Positions 1 through 7,056 of a stretch of DNA of 10,543 bases are shown in pieces; the first letter of the stretch is position 1; every line of letters begins with the position of its first letter. The position numbers and the translations under genes were made by a program. The stretch lies in NCBI GenBank assembly GCA_018652925.1, contig JABIBH010000119.1, forward strand, positions 1 through 10,543, given 5' to 3'. This DNA comes from a bacterium. GTDB lineage: Bacteria > Krumholzibacteriota > Krumholzibacteriia > LZORAL124-64-63. The notes beneath the pieces were generated by a model that was not told where the DNA came from, did not search any database, and saw only the letters and a program-made list of their open reading frames with translations.

Positions 1-661
1 AACGGCTCACGAGTTTGGACATGCTTTGCATAGTTGGTACAGTAGCCGTGAACAACCATTTGTTTATGCTGACTACACTACCTTCCTGGCCGAAATCGCT
101 TCAACATGCAACGAAGAAATTTTACTGGTTTACATGTTGGAAAAAGAGAAAGACCCTGTCAAGCGTCTGTCATTGCTTAATAAGCGTCTTGAGAACATTC
201 GTCTGACTATTTTCCGTCAAACCTTGTTTGAAGAGTTTGAACTCCGATTCCACGAGTATGCTGAAAAAGACAACGTTCTTACACCTGCCTTCCTGAATGG
301 TCTGTATGAAGAACTTATTACAAAATACTACGGACCAAATTTCGAAATGGGTGAAAACGATTGTGTAGAATGGGCTTTCATTCCTCACTTCTACTACAAT
401 TTCTATATGTTCACTTATGCAACAGGGCTAACAAGTGGAATTTCATTGGCTAAAGAGATTGAGAATCATGGCCAAAAAGCAGCAGACCGTTATATCAACA
501 ACATGCTAAAAGCTGGTTCTTCAAGACCACCAGTTGAAATTTTGCAAAGCGCTGGCGTTGATTTGACAACTCCAAAGCCGTTCCTGGATATGCTGGATTT
601 GTTCGAAGATACAGTTGATGAATTTGATACACTGTGGACAAAAACATACGCCGATAAATAA
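1..661 (+). CDS. pepF: Oligoendopeptidase F family M3 zinc metallopeptidase, 3' part (5' end outside window)
   Basis: This is the C-terminal part (about 219 residues) of an M3-family zinc metallopeptidase, a cytoplasmic enzyme that cleaves short oligopeptides. Reading in frame from base 2 gives THEFGHALHSWYSS, so the HEXXH zinc motif (HEFGH, bases 8-22) is at the very edge. It is followed by the family-typical stretch QPFVYADYTTFLAEIASTCNE, whose Glu in AEIAST is the expected third zinc ligand. The C-terminal signature around HFYYNFYMFTYATGL and the closing SSRPPVEILQSAGVD region are both typical of PepF. Families of this type run near 600 residues, so roughly two thirds lie to the left of the window. 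The apparent TTG start at base 26 is internal and not real. The TAA stop at 659-661 is followed 19 bases later by a strong terminator hairpin. It is the only + strand gene here and converges on the tRNA-Lys gene. M3 membership is clear; the exact subfamily is a little less certain. Confidence 0.93.
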   Translation, partial: TAHEFGHALHSWYSSREQPFVYADYTTFLAEIASTCNEEILLVYMLEKEKDPVKRLSLLNKRLENIRLTIFRQTLFEEFELRFHEYAEKDNVLTPAFLNGLYEELITKYYGPNFEMGENDCVEWAFIPHFYYNFYMFTYATGLTSGISLAKEIENHGQKAADRYINNMLKAGSSRPPVEILQSAGVDLTTPKPFLDMLDLFEDTVDEFDTLWTKTYADK

Positions 662-680
662 ATAAACTACTGTTGATACA

Positions 681-710
681 AAAACGGCACTCCAAAAGGA
701 GTGCCGTTTT
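681..710. terminator. Rho-independent terminator, probably bidirectional (pepF / tRNA-Lys)
   Basis: A 13-bp perfect stem pairs 681-693 (AAAACGGCACTCC) with 698-710 (GGAGTGCCGTTTT) around an AAAA loop. On the + strand it ends in a T-rich tract (707-715), which suits termination of pepF. On the - strand the mirror T-run follows the same stem, 7 bases past the CCA end of the tRNA-Lys gene. It therefore fits a shared terminator between convergent units. It probably also ends any purA transcript that reads through the tRNA. Confidence 0.9.
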
Positions 711-716
711 TATTTG

Positions 717-792
717 TGGTAGGTCGCTCAGGACTTGAACCTGACACCACCTCCTTAAAAGGGAGGTGCTCTACCTGATGAGCTAGCGACCC
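717..792 (-). tRNA. tRNA-Lys (anticodon UUU), CCA encoded
   Basis: The - strand folds into a 76-nt cloverleaf starting GGGTCGC TA GCTC and ending GCGACCT A CCA. The anticodon arm is CCTCC-CTTTTAA-GGAGG, with anticodon TTT at 757-759 (reading + bases AAA), which gives lysine. The T arm is TCAGG-TTCAAGT-CCTGA. The discriminator is A and the CCA end (717-719) is genomic. The body closely resembles bacterial tRNA-Lys(UUU). The oddity is the first acceptor pair, G1-U72 instead of the usual G1-C72. A strong promoter lies just upstream and a bidirectional terminator just downstream, so it can be a single-gene unit, although purA read-through is also possible. Confidence 0.97.
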
Positions 793-806
793 ACGAAACT
801 CCGGGA

Positions 807-835
807 ATAATAGTGTCACTTTGGGCAATTGTCAA
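807..835 (-). promoter_or_regulatory. Sigma-70 promoter for tRNA-Lys
   Basis: On the - strand, TTGACA (835-830) is a perfect -35 box. It is separated by exactly 17 bases from TATTAT (812-807), a 5/6 match to the -10 consensus. The predicted start, near base 800, leaves about 8 nt of 5' leader before the mature tRNA. The sequence after the -10 box begins TCCCGG, a GC-rich discriminator of the kind associated with stringent (ppGpp) control of stable RNA promoters; that regulatory reading is inference. The -35 box starts 3 bases after the purA stop codon, so the promoter fills the intergenic gap. Confidence 0.85.
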
Positions 836-838
836 AGA

Positions 839-2134
839 CTAGGTTATAACTCCTTCAGGAGTCCAAACCATATCCTCTGCGCCCCTGCCTACAGACACAC
901 CAATGATGTGAGTCCCAAGTTCTTCCTCTAGAAATTCAAGATATTTTCTGGCATTTGCTGGTAGGTCTGCAAGAGTTCTACAAGCTGTTGTAGGCTTCTC
1001 CCAACCGGCAAATTCCTTATAAATAGGCTTGCATGCTGGTAAAACATCAGTGCCTGTCTGAAACATTTTAGTCGGCTCTCCATTGCAATCATATTCAACT
1101 GCAACTTTGATTGTAGAAAATGAATCCAGGACATCCAGTTTTGTAATTACAACTCCAGTCATACCATTGATATCAACAGCGTATCTGGCAGCTAACAAGT
1201 CAAACCAACCACATCTTCTGGGACGACCGGTTGTTGCTCCGAACTCTCCGCCCAGTGATCTGAGTTCCTCTCCCTCATCAGCAAGAATTTCAGTTGGGAA
1301 AGGGCCGTTGCCAACACGGGTACAGTATGCTTTGAAAATACCTGTGATTTCATGCATGCATCTTGGAGGCAATCCGGTTCCACTAATTGCACCAGCAATT
1401 GTTGGGCTGCTTGATGTCACAAACGGGAAAGAGCCATGATCAATATCCAAAAGTACTCCCTGAGCACCTTCAAACATTATCGACTCAGAGCCGTTGCGCA
1501 CTCCAGCAAGTACTTCATAAGAACTGGTAATCATGGGTCTGAATATGTCTGCCAGAACTACAAGTTCCTGGGCTATGCTGGCTGATGGTAATGGATCCGC
1601 ATCATACATGCTGGCAAGAATTTCGTTTGCAGCCAGAATTTTCTCGATAACTTTGCGTTCCAGATTCTCAGGAGGCAATAACAGGTCACCCATACGTAAC
1701 CCAGATCGTGCGACCTTGTCCATATATGCAGGACCAATCCCCCTGCCAGTAGTGCCTATGCTTTTACGTGTCAACTTGTCTTCTGCAAGCTCATCGATTC
1801 TTTTATGAAAAGGTAGAATAAGGTGTGTATTTGACGATATTACTAATCTATCACGAATAGAGAATCCGCGCTGTTCCAGTTCAATTATCTCTTCTTTTAG
1901 TGCCCATGGGTCTACAACCATACCGCCACCAAGCAGGCCCTTCACGCCATCGTGAAGCAGGCCGGATGGTACAAGATGCAAAACAACCTTCTCGTCGCCA
2001 CGCATGATTGTATGGCCGGCATTGGCACCACCCTGATACCGAGCAACCCAATCAAATTGTGCACTTAGGGAGTCAACAATTTTGCCTTTGCCTTCATCGC
2101 CCCATTGTCCACCTATTATTACTCGATTTTTCAC
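839..2134 (-). CDS. purA: Adenylosuccinate synthetase
   Basis: PurA joins IMP and aspartate using GTP to make adenylosuccinate, the first committed step from IMP to AMP, in the cytoplasm. The 431-residue product matches the family's usual length. It begins MKNRVIIGGQWGDEGKGK, with the phosphate-binding loop and catalytic Asp13. GANAGHT (36-42) carries catalytic His41. Other signatures are GTTGRGIGPAY (127-137), the arginine-rich GATTGRPRRCGWFD (299-312) and TKLD (331-334), the guanine-recognition motif. The start is GTG (2134-2132), chosen because it gives the standard N-terminus and has AGGAG 5 bases upstream; the overlapping ATG at 2136 runs straight into TGA. The upstream gap contains the terminator of the preceding small gene, and I found no convincing purA promoter after it. 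Downstream, only 46 bases separate the stop from tRNA-Lys. Confidence 0.98.
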   Translation of the reverse strand: MKNRVIIGGQWGDEGKGKIVDSLSAQFDWVARYQGGANAGHTIMRGDEKVVLHLVPSGLLHDGVKGLLGGGMVVDPWALKEEIIELEQRGFSIRDRLVISSNTHLILPFHKRIDELAEDKLTRKSIGTTGRGIGPAYMDKVARSGLRMGDLLLPPENLERKVIEKILAANEILASMYDADPLPSASIAQELVVLADIFRPMITSSYEVLAGVRNGSESIMFEGAQGVLLDIDHGSFPFVTSSSPTIAGAISGTGLPPRCMHEITGIFKAYCTRVGNGPFPTEILADEGEELRSLGGEFGATTGRPRRCGWFDLLAARYAVDINGMTGVVITKLDVLDSFSTIKVAVEYDCNGEPTKMFQTGTDVLPACKPIYKEFAGWEKPTTACRTLADLPANARKYLEFLEEELGTHIIGVSVGRGAEDMVWTPEGVIT

Positions 2135-2157
2135 ATCTGCTCCTGATTACAGGTCAC

Positions 2158-2185
2158 AAAAAAACAGTCTCCTAGTTGAGACTGT
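2158..2185 (-). terminator. Rho-independent terminator of the CxxCH protein gene, upstream of purA
   Basis: On the - strand ACAGTCTC (2185-2178) pairs perfectly with GAGACTGT (2171-2164) around a 6-base loop, followed by seven T residues (2164-2158). It lies 27 bases after the stop of the CxxCH protein gene. It ends about 13 bases before the purA Shine-Dalgarno, so it could also limit read-through into purA. Confidence 0.85.
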
Positions 2186-2191
2186 ATAAAC

Positions 2192-2216
2192 TTGACACAA
2201 ATTTTGAATTTGTCAA
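2192..2216. repeat. Imperfect inverted repeat overlapping a stop codon
   Basis: TTGACA (2192-2197) and TGTCAA (2211-2216) are inverted arms around an AT-rich centre. Pairing extends inward as CAAATT against AATTTG if two bases are allowed to bulge. The right arm contains the TGA stop (2215-2213, - strand) of the CxxCH protein gene. Each arm also matches a -35 hexamer, but neither strand shows a good -10 box at 16-18 bases. It could be a weak 3'-end hairpin ahead of the main terminator or a regulator half-site pair; the function is unknown. Confidence 0.5.
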
Positions 2217-2620
2217 CGATGAGAGCTGAATAATGCTTTCAAAGAACCCCAGGTAGCTTCATCAACAACACTACCGGCGGCACAGTCACCAGCGGCTCCA
2301 GGATTACCTGTTTCAGCATCATTTCCAAAATCCAGTTCGCCGTTTCCATCGGAATCACCAAGCTCAAAACCGTTGGTACAGCCATCACCGTCAGAATCCA
2401 ATCCTGCGAGGTATGAATCCCATGCACCGTAGCTCTGGTAATCAACACCAAATTGGTTGAGATCGTCAATATACTCTTCTGAAGTGTGGCAAATTGTGCA
2501 TGAATAGGTGTCATAGGCTGGCAACTGCTGCATATCAACTTGTGAAGCTGTTGCAGTTGTTAGAAGTAGCAATAAACACAACATCGTTGCTACTGAATTG
2601 ATGTAAATTACTTTTTTCAT
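2213..2620 (-). CDS. Small secreted protein with a CxxCH motif and temptin-like calcium loops
   Basis: The 135-residue product starts MKKVIYIN, followed by a hydrophobic core (about 9-22) and an Ala-Thr-Ala site (23-25) that fits signal peptidase I, so export is predicted. CTICH (41-45) is a CxxCH motif able to bind c-type heme. It is followed by NQFGVDY and then DSDGDGCTNGFELGD (75-89) and DSDGNGELD (89-97), which resemble Asp-rich calcium loops. The order CxxCH, FG-x-DY, Trp, LDSDGDG-TNG-ELGD resembles the temptin-type cysteine-rich/calcium domain found in small bacterial exported proteins; no specific function is known to me. Two more cysteines (81, 113) could form a disulfide. No lipobox is present. 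The ATG at 2620 was preferred over the GTG at 2647 because the longer form would begin upstream of the -10 box and would bury the signal peptide. The gene has its own promoter and terminator between engB and purA. Heme attachment is plausible but unproven; the pair of cysteines could be structural. Confidence 0.8.
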   Translation of the reverse strand: MKKVIYINSVATMLCLLLLLTTATASQVDMQQLPAYDTYSCTICHTSEEYIDDLNQFGVDYQSYGAWDSYLAGLDSDGDGCTNGFELGDSDGNGELDFGNDAETGNPGAAGDCAAGSVVDEATWGSLKALFSSHR

Positions 2621-2629
2621 GACTTTGAT

Positions 2630-2659
2630 ATTATATACTATACACACACTCTATGTCAA
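2630..2659 (-). promoter_or_regulatory. Sigma-70 promoter of the CxxCH protein gene
   Basis: On the - strand a perfect TTGACA (2659-2654) is followed after 18 bases by a perfect TATAAT (2635-2630). The predicted transcription start, about base 2623, is only some 3 bases from the ATG at 2620, and no Shine-Dalgarno lies between. The gene would therefore give a nearly leaderless mRNA. The spacer holds a short GTGTGTGT run. The -35 box begins 9 bases after the engB stop. Confidence 0.8.
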
Positions 2660-2667
2660 CCGCTAGT

Positions 2668-3285
2668 TTACTCTTCTAAAAGAGCATCAACCCACTGCAA
2701 AAGGTTCTCCCGGCCAATTTTGGCAGTTGATGATGTAGGGAAAAATGGAGTGTTTTTTGATAATTGCAAAGTTGTTACAATTTCCCGATATCTCTCAATT
2801 AAAATATTTTTGCTTACTTTATCAATTTTTGTTACGACAACAGAATATGGCAGCTCAGCATCCTGAAGCCACTTGAGAGTCTTTTTGTCATCTTCAGTAG
2901 GTTTATGCCTTGCATCAAGGAGCAGAAAGACTGCCATCGGCCTGTCGCCAGCAAAAAAGTACTGTCGAATTAATTTCTGCCATTGGTGTCGAGTACTTTT
3001 GCTTACTCTGGCAAAACCATATCCAGGTAAATCAACAAGATAATAATTCTCCTCAACTTCAAAGTAATTGAGCAATCTTGTTTTGCCTGGTTTACCACTA
3101 ATCTTGGCCATGCTTCTGCGGTCCAGATAATAGTTGATCAAGCTGGACTTGCCACAATTACTCCTGCCGATAAATGCAATTTCAGGAAGAATCTCTTCTG
3201 GCCTTCCTGCAAGATTGGGAGCACTTGTAATGAACTTTACTTCCACTTCAACTCCAGCTTCAACTTGCTGTCGGAGAAACGCCAT
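2668..3285 (-). CDS. engB: Ribosome biogenesis GTPase EngB (YihA/YsxC)
   Basis: EngB is a cytoplasmic TRAFAC-class GTPase needed for late assembly of the 50S ribosomal subunit. The 205-residue form starting MAFLRQQ matches the usual length of about 200. All G motifs are present: G1 GRSNCGKSS (40-48), G2 Thr69 in KPGKT, G3 DLPGYG (85-90), G4 TKID (152-155) and G5 SSTAK (185-189). A longer reading frame from a TTG at 3366 is rejected because it lies inside lon and adds unrelated residues. The chosen ATG at 3285 lies inside the end of lon, overlapping by 26 bases in another frame. Only a distant GGGGA (10 bases upstream) could serve as ribosome binding site, so translation is probably coupled to lon. 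Pairing with a Lon gene is also known from Bacillus (lonA-ysxC). Confidence 0.96.
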   Translation of the reverse strand: MAFLRQQVEAGVEVEVKFITSAPNLAGRPEEILPEIAFIGRSNCGKSSLINYYLDRRSMAKISGKPGKTRLLNYFEVEENYYLVDLPGYGFARVSKSTRHQWQKLIRQYFFAGDRPMAVFLLLDARHKPTEDDKKTLKWLQDAELPYSVVVTKIDKVSKNILIERYREIVTTLQLSKNTPFFPTSSTAKIGRENLLQWVDALLEE

Positions 3286-5695
3286 CTGCTGGATTTCCCC
3301 GATTAAGAGTTGGTGAGAAGTGAGTTTTATTAACTGAATTAACCTTGCCAGGATTAACCAGCGCAATTTTTAGAACCTCATCCATTGTTTCAACCATATG
3401 AACTTCCAGGTTATCTTTTACAAGGTCCGGCAATTCCAGAAAATCCTTCTCGTTTTCTTTTGGAATAATCACAACTTTTGCGCCTGCACGTACAGCGGCT
3501 ACCGCTTTTTCCGGAAGGCCGCCAATTGGCAGAACCTTGCCCCGTAAAGTAACCTCGCCAGTCATTGCCACATCAGCTCTGACAGGCTCATTCAAGAGCA
3601 ACGAAACAATAGATGTTGCCATTGCAATACCCGCGCTCGGGCCATCCTTTGGCACAGCCCCTTCTGGCACATGTATATGCAAATCTGTTTTCTTGATAAA
3701 ATCATCAGGCAAATCAAGACATCTGGTTCTGGCAAAACTCAAAGCAGTTTCCGCAGATTCTTTCATTACATCTTTCAGGTTACCAGTCAATTTCAACTGT
3801 CCACCACCAGGCATAGATGTTGACTCGATTTGTAATATTTCGCCACCAACAATGGTCCATGCCAAACCTGTAACTACGCCAACTTCCGGTTCGCGCTCAA
3901 CTACGCGTCTGCGGTACTTGGTAATGCCAAGATACTTCTCCAGATTTCGCGCTGATACAGAGCCTGGGTATCGACCTTTTTCAGACCGATGCTTGGCTAC
4001 TTTTCGACAAATAGATGCAATCTCGCGTTCCAGCTGTCGAACTCCACTCTCTCTGGTATAACCCTCGATAATCATTTCAAGGGCTTGTGGCTTGAAACCG
4101 GCTTTCCACTTTGTAACACCATTGCGTCCAAGCTGTCGGGGAATCAGGAAGTTCTCTGCAATTGCCAGCTTTTCGTGATCCAGGTAACCGGGAAGTCGGA
4201 TAACTTCCATTCTGTCCTGCAGTGCAGCTGGTATAGTATGTAATGAGTTGGCTGTTGTTATGAACATTACTTCACTCAGGTCAAAATCCACTTCAAGGAA
4301 GTGATCGCTGAATGTTGTGTTTTGCTCTGGATCAAGAACCTCAAGCAATGCCGAGGAAGGATCGCCACGGAAGTCATTGCCCATCTTATCGATTTCATCA
4401 AGCAGGAATACAGGATTTCTGGTGCCTGCACGACGAAGGCTTTCAATAATTCTGCCAGGCTTACTACCGATATAAGTTCTGCGATGACCACGAATTTCAG
4501 CTTCATCTCTTACTCCACCAAGAGCAATACGAACAAACTTACGATTCATGCTGTCGGCAATACTACGGCCCAAGCTGGTTTTTCCCACTCCCGGTGGGCC
4601 CACCAGGCAAAGAATTGAACCCTGGATTTTTTTTGTCATTTTTAGAACAGCAAGAAATTCAAGGATACGTTCTTTGACTTTTTCAAGACCGTAATGATCC
4701 TCATCAAGAGCACTTCTTACTTTTTTTGTATCAAGTCGATCATGAGTTCTTTCATGCCATGGTAATGCAATCAATGTATCCAGATAGTTACGGACAACTG
4801 CTGCTTCAGGACTCATTGCTGGCATTTTAGCCAACCTGTTCAGTTCCCGATCAGCAGAATCAGCAGCATCTTCCGGCAATTTTGCCTCTTCTATCTTTTC
4901 GTGATACTCATCTATTTCAGAATCATCATCAGCGCCATATCCAAGCTCCTTGCGGATAGCACGCATCTGTTCATTCAGATAAAACTCTTTCTGGTTTTTA
5001 TGAACCTGGCTCTGAACCTCGTCTTCAATTTTAAGTTCGACCTGTAATATTTCCAGCTCATCGGCAAGAATCTTGTTTACCTTGCGCATCCGCTCAATGA
5101 GGCTTGGCTCAGCGAGCAACTGCTGCTTGAGTTGGACTTTACCAACAATCGATGCACTGATTGAATCAGTCATCCGGTCAATGCCATCCATATTAAGAAC
5201 CGACATCAGGATCTCATCCGGCAGCCTTTTGTTCAGGCGTACATATTCCTTGAACCTGTCTTTGATTGAACGAGTCAGCGCTTCTGTTTCAACATTCACA
5301 GTATCAATTTCGACAATCGGGAATATTCTGACTTCACTGAAATCACCATTATTGGTCATATCTTCAATTGAAACTCTGGCAATACCCTCAACCAAAATCT
5401 TTACTGTCTGATCAGGAGTTCTTATAACTTGTAAAATTTTCAGAACTGTGCCGACAGGGTAAATGTCAGTAATTCCAGGCGCATTGGTTTCTGGGGAATA
5501 TTGAGTGCTGACACAAATGAGTTTATCACGCTCCATTGCAATCTCGAGAGCTTCAATGGATTGCTCCCTGCCAACAAGTAGTGGTGTTACCATGAATGGA
5601 AACACAACTACATCTCGCAGTGGCAGCAACGGCAAGGTCGCAGGCACTAAAATTTCTTCACCATTTAACTTTAATTCAAATTCTCGATCGCTCAT
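3260..5695 (-). CDS. lon: ATP-dependent protease Lon (La)
   Basis: Lon is a cytoplasmic homo-oligomeric AAA+ serine protease that degrades misfolded proteins and selected regulators. The 811-residue product has the full LonA architecture: an N-terminal substrate-binding domain beginning around LPLLPLRDVVVFP, a helical linker with coiled-coil character (about 195-300), and the AAA+ module with Walker A GPPGVGKT (366-373) and Walker B FLLDEIDK (430-437). The protease domain follows, with PKDGPSAG holding catalytic Ser687 and with Lys730 in GLPEKAVAA. The start is ATG at 5695, with GGAG 4 bases upstream; an in-frame extension to 5728 would run back into the clpX-lon hairpin and lacks homology. 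The last 30 or so residues form a low-conservation tail, and its coding end overlaps engB. The gene follows clpX after a hairpin with a short U-run. I searched the gap by eye for a heat-shock promoter and saw none that was convincing. Confidence 0.98.
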   Translation of the reverse strand: MSDREFELKLNGEEILVPATLPLLPLRDVVVFPFMVTPLLVGREQSIEALEIAMERDKLICVSTQYSPETNAPGITDIYPVGTVLKILQVIRTPDQTVKILVEGIARVSIEDMTNNGDFSEVRIFPIVEIDTVNVETEALTRSIKDRFKEYVRLNKRLPDEILMSVLNMDGIDRMTDSISASIVGKVQLKQQLLAEPSLIERMRKVNKILADELEILQVELKIEDEVQSQVHKNQKEFYLNEQMRAIRKELGYGADDDSEIDEYHEKIEEAKLPEDAADSADRELNRLAKMPAMSPEAAVVRNYLDTLIALPWHERTHDRLDTKKVRSALDEDHYGLEKVKERILEFLAVLKMTKKIQGSILCLVGPPGVGKTSLGRSIADSMNRKFVRIALGGVRDEAEIRGHRRTYIGSKPGRIIESLRRAGTRNPVFLLDEIDKMGNDFRGDPSSALLEVLDPEQNTTFSDHFLEVDFDLSEVMFITTANSLHTIPAALQDRMEVIRLPGYLDHEKLAIAENFLIPRQLGRNGVTKWKAGFKPQALEMIIEGYTRESGVRQLEREIASICRKVAKHRSEKGRYPGSVSARNLEKYLGITKYRRRVVEREPEVGVVTGLAWTIVGGEILQIESTSMPGGGQLKLTGNLKDVMKESAETALSFARTRCLDLPDDFIKKTDLHIHVPEGAVPKDGPSAGIAMATSIVSLLLNEPVRADVAMTGEVTLRGKVLPIGGLPEKAVAAVRAGAKVVIIPKENEKDFLELPDLVKDNLEVHMVETMDEVLKIALVNPGKVNSVNKTHFSPTLNRGNPADGVSPTAS

Positions 5696-5726
5696 TTTTC
5701 TCCAGAATAATCTATGTGTGATGCAC

Positions 5727-5760
5727 AAAAGCGGGATTCCGTTTCACACGAATTCCCGCT
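5727..5760 (-). terminator. Hairpin with short U-run between clpX and lon (weak terminator or attenuator)
   Basis: On the - strand AGCGGGA (5760-5754) pairs with TCCCGCT (5736-5730). The stem can extend through TTCG/CGGAA with a bulge, around a GTGTGAAA-rich loop, and is followed by only four T residues (5730-5727). It lies 18 bases after the clpX stop and 31 bases before the lon ATG. The short U-run suggests partial termination, which would lower lon expression relative to clpPX, or protection of the clpX mRNA 3' end. Confidence 0.6.
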
Positions 5761-5778
5761 AAAAAACTTTTAAAACTA

Positions 5779-7041
5779 TCAAGCACCGCGACGATCAGCA
5801 ACATCCTCAGCATATACAAGTGTAGCGGGTTTCTCACCGGATACTGCTTCGGCGGTTATAATTACTCCCTGAACTTCAGGTTGACTTGGAACATTATACA
5901 TAATGTCACACATCACATCTTCAAGAATAGAACGCAGGCCACGAGCACCAATTTTGCGCGCAATTGCTTTTTCAGCAATTGCCTCAATTGCGTCCTCTTC
6001 AAAAGTCAGTTCCACATCTTCCATGTCCATCAATTTGATGTACTGCTTGGTCAATGCATTGCGAGGTTCAGTAAGAATACGAATCATTGCATTTTTGTCG
6101 AGCTCTTGAAGTGAAGTGATGATTGGCATACGACCAACAAGTTCTGGGATCAGGCCAAACTTCACCAGATCTTCAGGCTCAGCGAGTTTCAGCAAATCGT
6201 CCGCAGACATATCAGCTGAGCGCTCATCTTCCCTGTCAAATCCAAGTACATTCTTACCCAGTCGACGCTTGATTGTATCTTCAAGACCTGCAAAAGCACC
6301 GCCACAAATGAATAGAATATTCTTGGTGTTAACCTCTATATATTTCTGCTGTGGATGTTTTCGTCCACCCTGTGGAGGAACGTTGGCAACTGTGCCTTCA
6401 AGAATTTTCAATAACGCCTGCTGTACACCCTCACCGGAAACATCGCGAGTGATAGAGGGGTTGCTTGACTTACGCGTAATCTTGTCAATCTCATCTATAT
6501 ATACAATCCCCTGCTCAGCAAGCTTTGGATTGTAATCTGCATTTTGCAGAAGTCTGACCAGAATGTTCTCAACATCCTCGCCAACATAACCAGCTTCAGT
6601 CAAAGTAGTGGCATCTGCAATTGCAAAAGGGACATTCAATAGTTTGGCAAGAGTTTGAGCGAGTAGAGTTTTTCCAGTTCCGGTATTTCCCAGAAACAGG
6701 ATATTACTCTTGTCGATCTCTACACCGTCGCCAACACGTCGCTGATTCAATCTTTTGTAATGATTATAGACTGCAACTGCCAAACTGACCTTTGCGCCGT
6801 CCTGCTGAATTACATATTCATCCAGATGTTTCTTGATTTCCGATGGTTTATGCGACTTATGTTGCTTGTCACCACTTTCTTCAAGGAGTTCACCTTCAAG
6901 AATATCATTACACAGCTTAATGCACTCACTACAGATATATACAGACGATGGTCCTGCAACCAGTTTAGCGACCTCATCCTGCCCTCGGGCACAGAATGAA
7001 CACTTAATCATTTGAGGTGTGCCTGATTGTCCGTTACTCAT
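5779..7041 (-). CDS. clpX: ATP-dependent Clp protease ATP-binding subunit ClpX
   Basis: ClpX is the hexameric AAA+ unfoldase that recognises tagged substrates and threads them into ClpP. The 420-residue product is full length. The N-terminal zinc-binding domain has Cys14/Cys17 (CSFC) and Cys37/Cys40 (CSEC). The AAA+ module carries Walker A GNTGTGKT (118-125), pore loop GYVG (151-154), Walker B IVYIDEID (179-186), the RKH loop (227-229) and sensor-2 GARGLR (365-370). The ClpP-docking tripeptide reads LGF (266-268), an accepted variant of the IGF loop. The ATG at 7041 follows GGAAGG with a 7-base spacing. The gap after clpP is 15 bases, so the two are surely co-transcribed and made in step, which suits their shared ClpXP complex. 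Confidence 0.98.
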   Translation of the reverse strand: MSNGQSGTPQMIKCSFCARGQDEVAKLVAGPSSVYICSECIKLCNDILEGELLEESGDKQHKSHKPSEIKKHLDEYVIQQDGAKVSLAVAVYNHYKRLNQRRVGDGVEIDKSNILFLGNTGTGKTLLAQTLAKLLNVPFAIADATTLTEAGYVGEDVENILVRLLQNADYNPKLAEQGIVYIDEIDKITRKSSNPSITRDVSGEGVQQALLKILEGTVANVPPQGGRKHPQQKYIEVNTKNILFICGGAFAGLEDTIKRRLGKNVLGFDREDERSADMSADDLLKLAEPEDLVKFGLIPELVGRMPIITSLQELDKNAMIRILTEPRNALTKQYIKLMDMEDVELTFEEDAIEAIAEKAIARKIGARGLRSILEDVMCDIMYNVPSQPEVQGVIITAEAVSGEKPATLVYAEDVADRRGA

Positions 7042-7056
7042 AACTTAACCTTCCAA

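Noticed and set aside
1083..1439. 118-codon + strand open frame opposite purA
   Set aside because: It lies entirely inside the antisense of a firmly identified gene, with no recognisable domain or ribosome site; treated as a shadow.
2621..2647. GTG start at 2647 for the CxxCH protein
   Set aside because: It lies upstream of the TATAAT box and would place nine residues before the MKK of a normal signal peptide.
3286..3366. Longer EngB reading frame starting at a TTG
   Set aside because: It runs through lon coding sequence in another frame, lacks EngB similarity and exceeds the family length.
3537..4061. 174-codon + strand open frame opposite lon
   Set aside because: Antisense to the highly conserved Lon protease domain; its composition is what reversed lon codons give.
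5696..5728. Lon extension to 5728
   Set aside because: It begins within the clpX-lon hairpin and adds residues unlike Lon; the ATG at 5695 has GGAG at a good distance.
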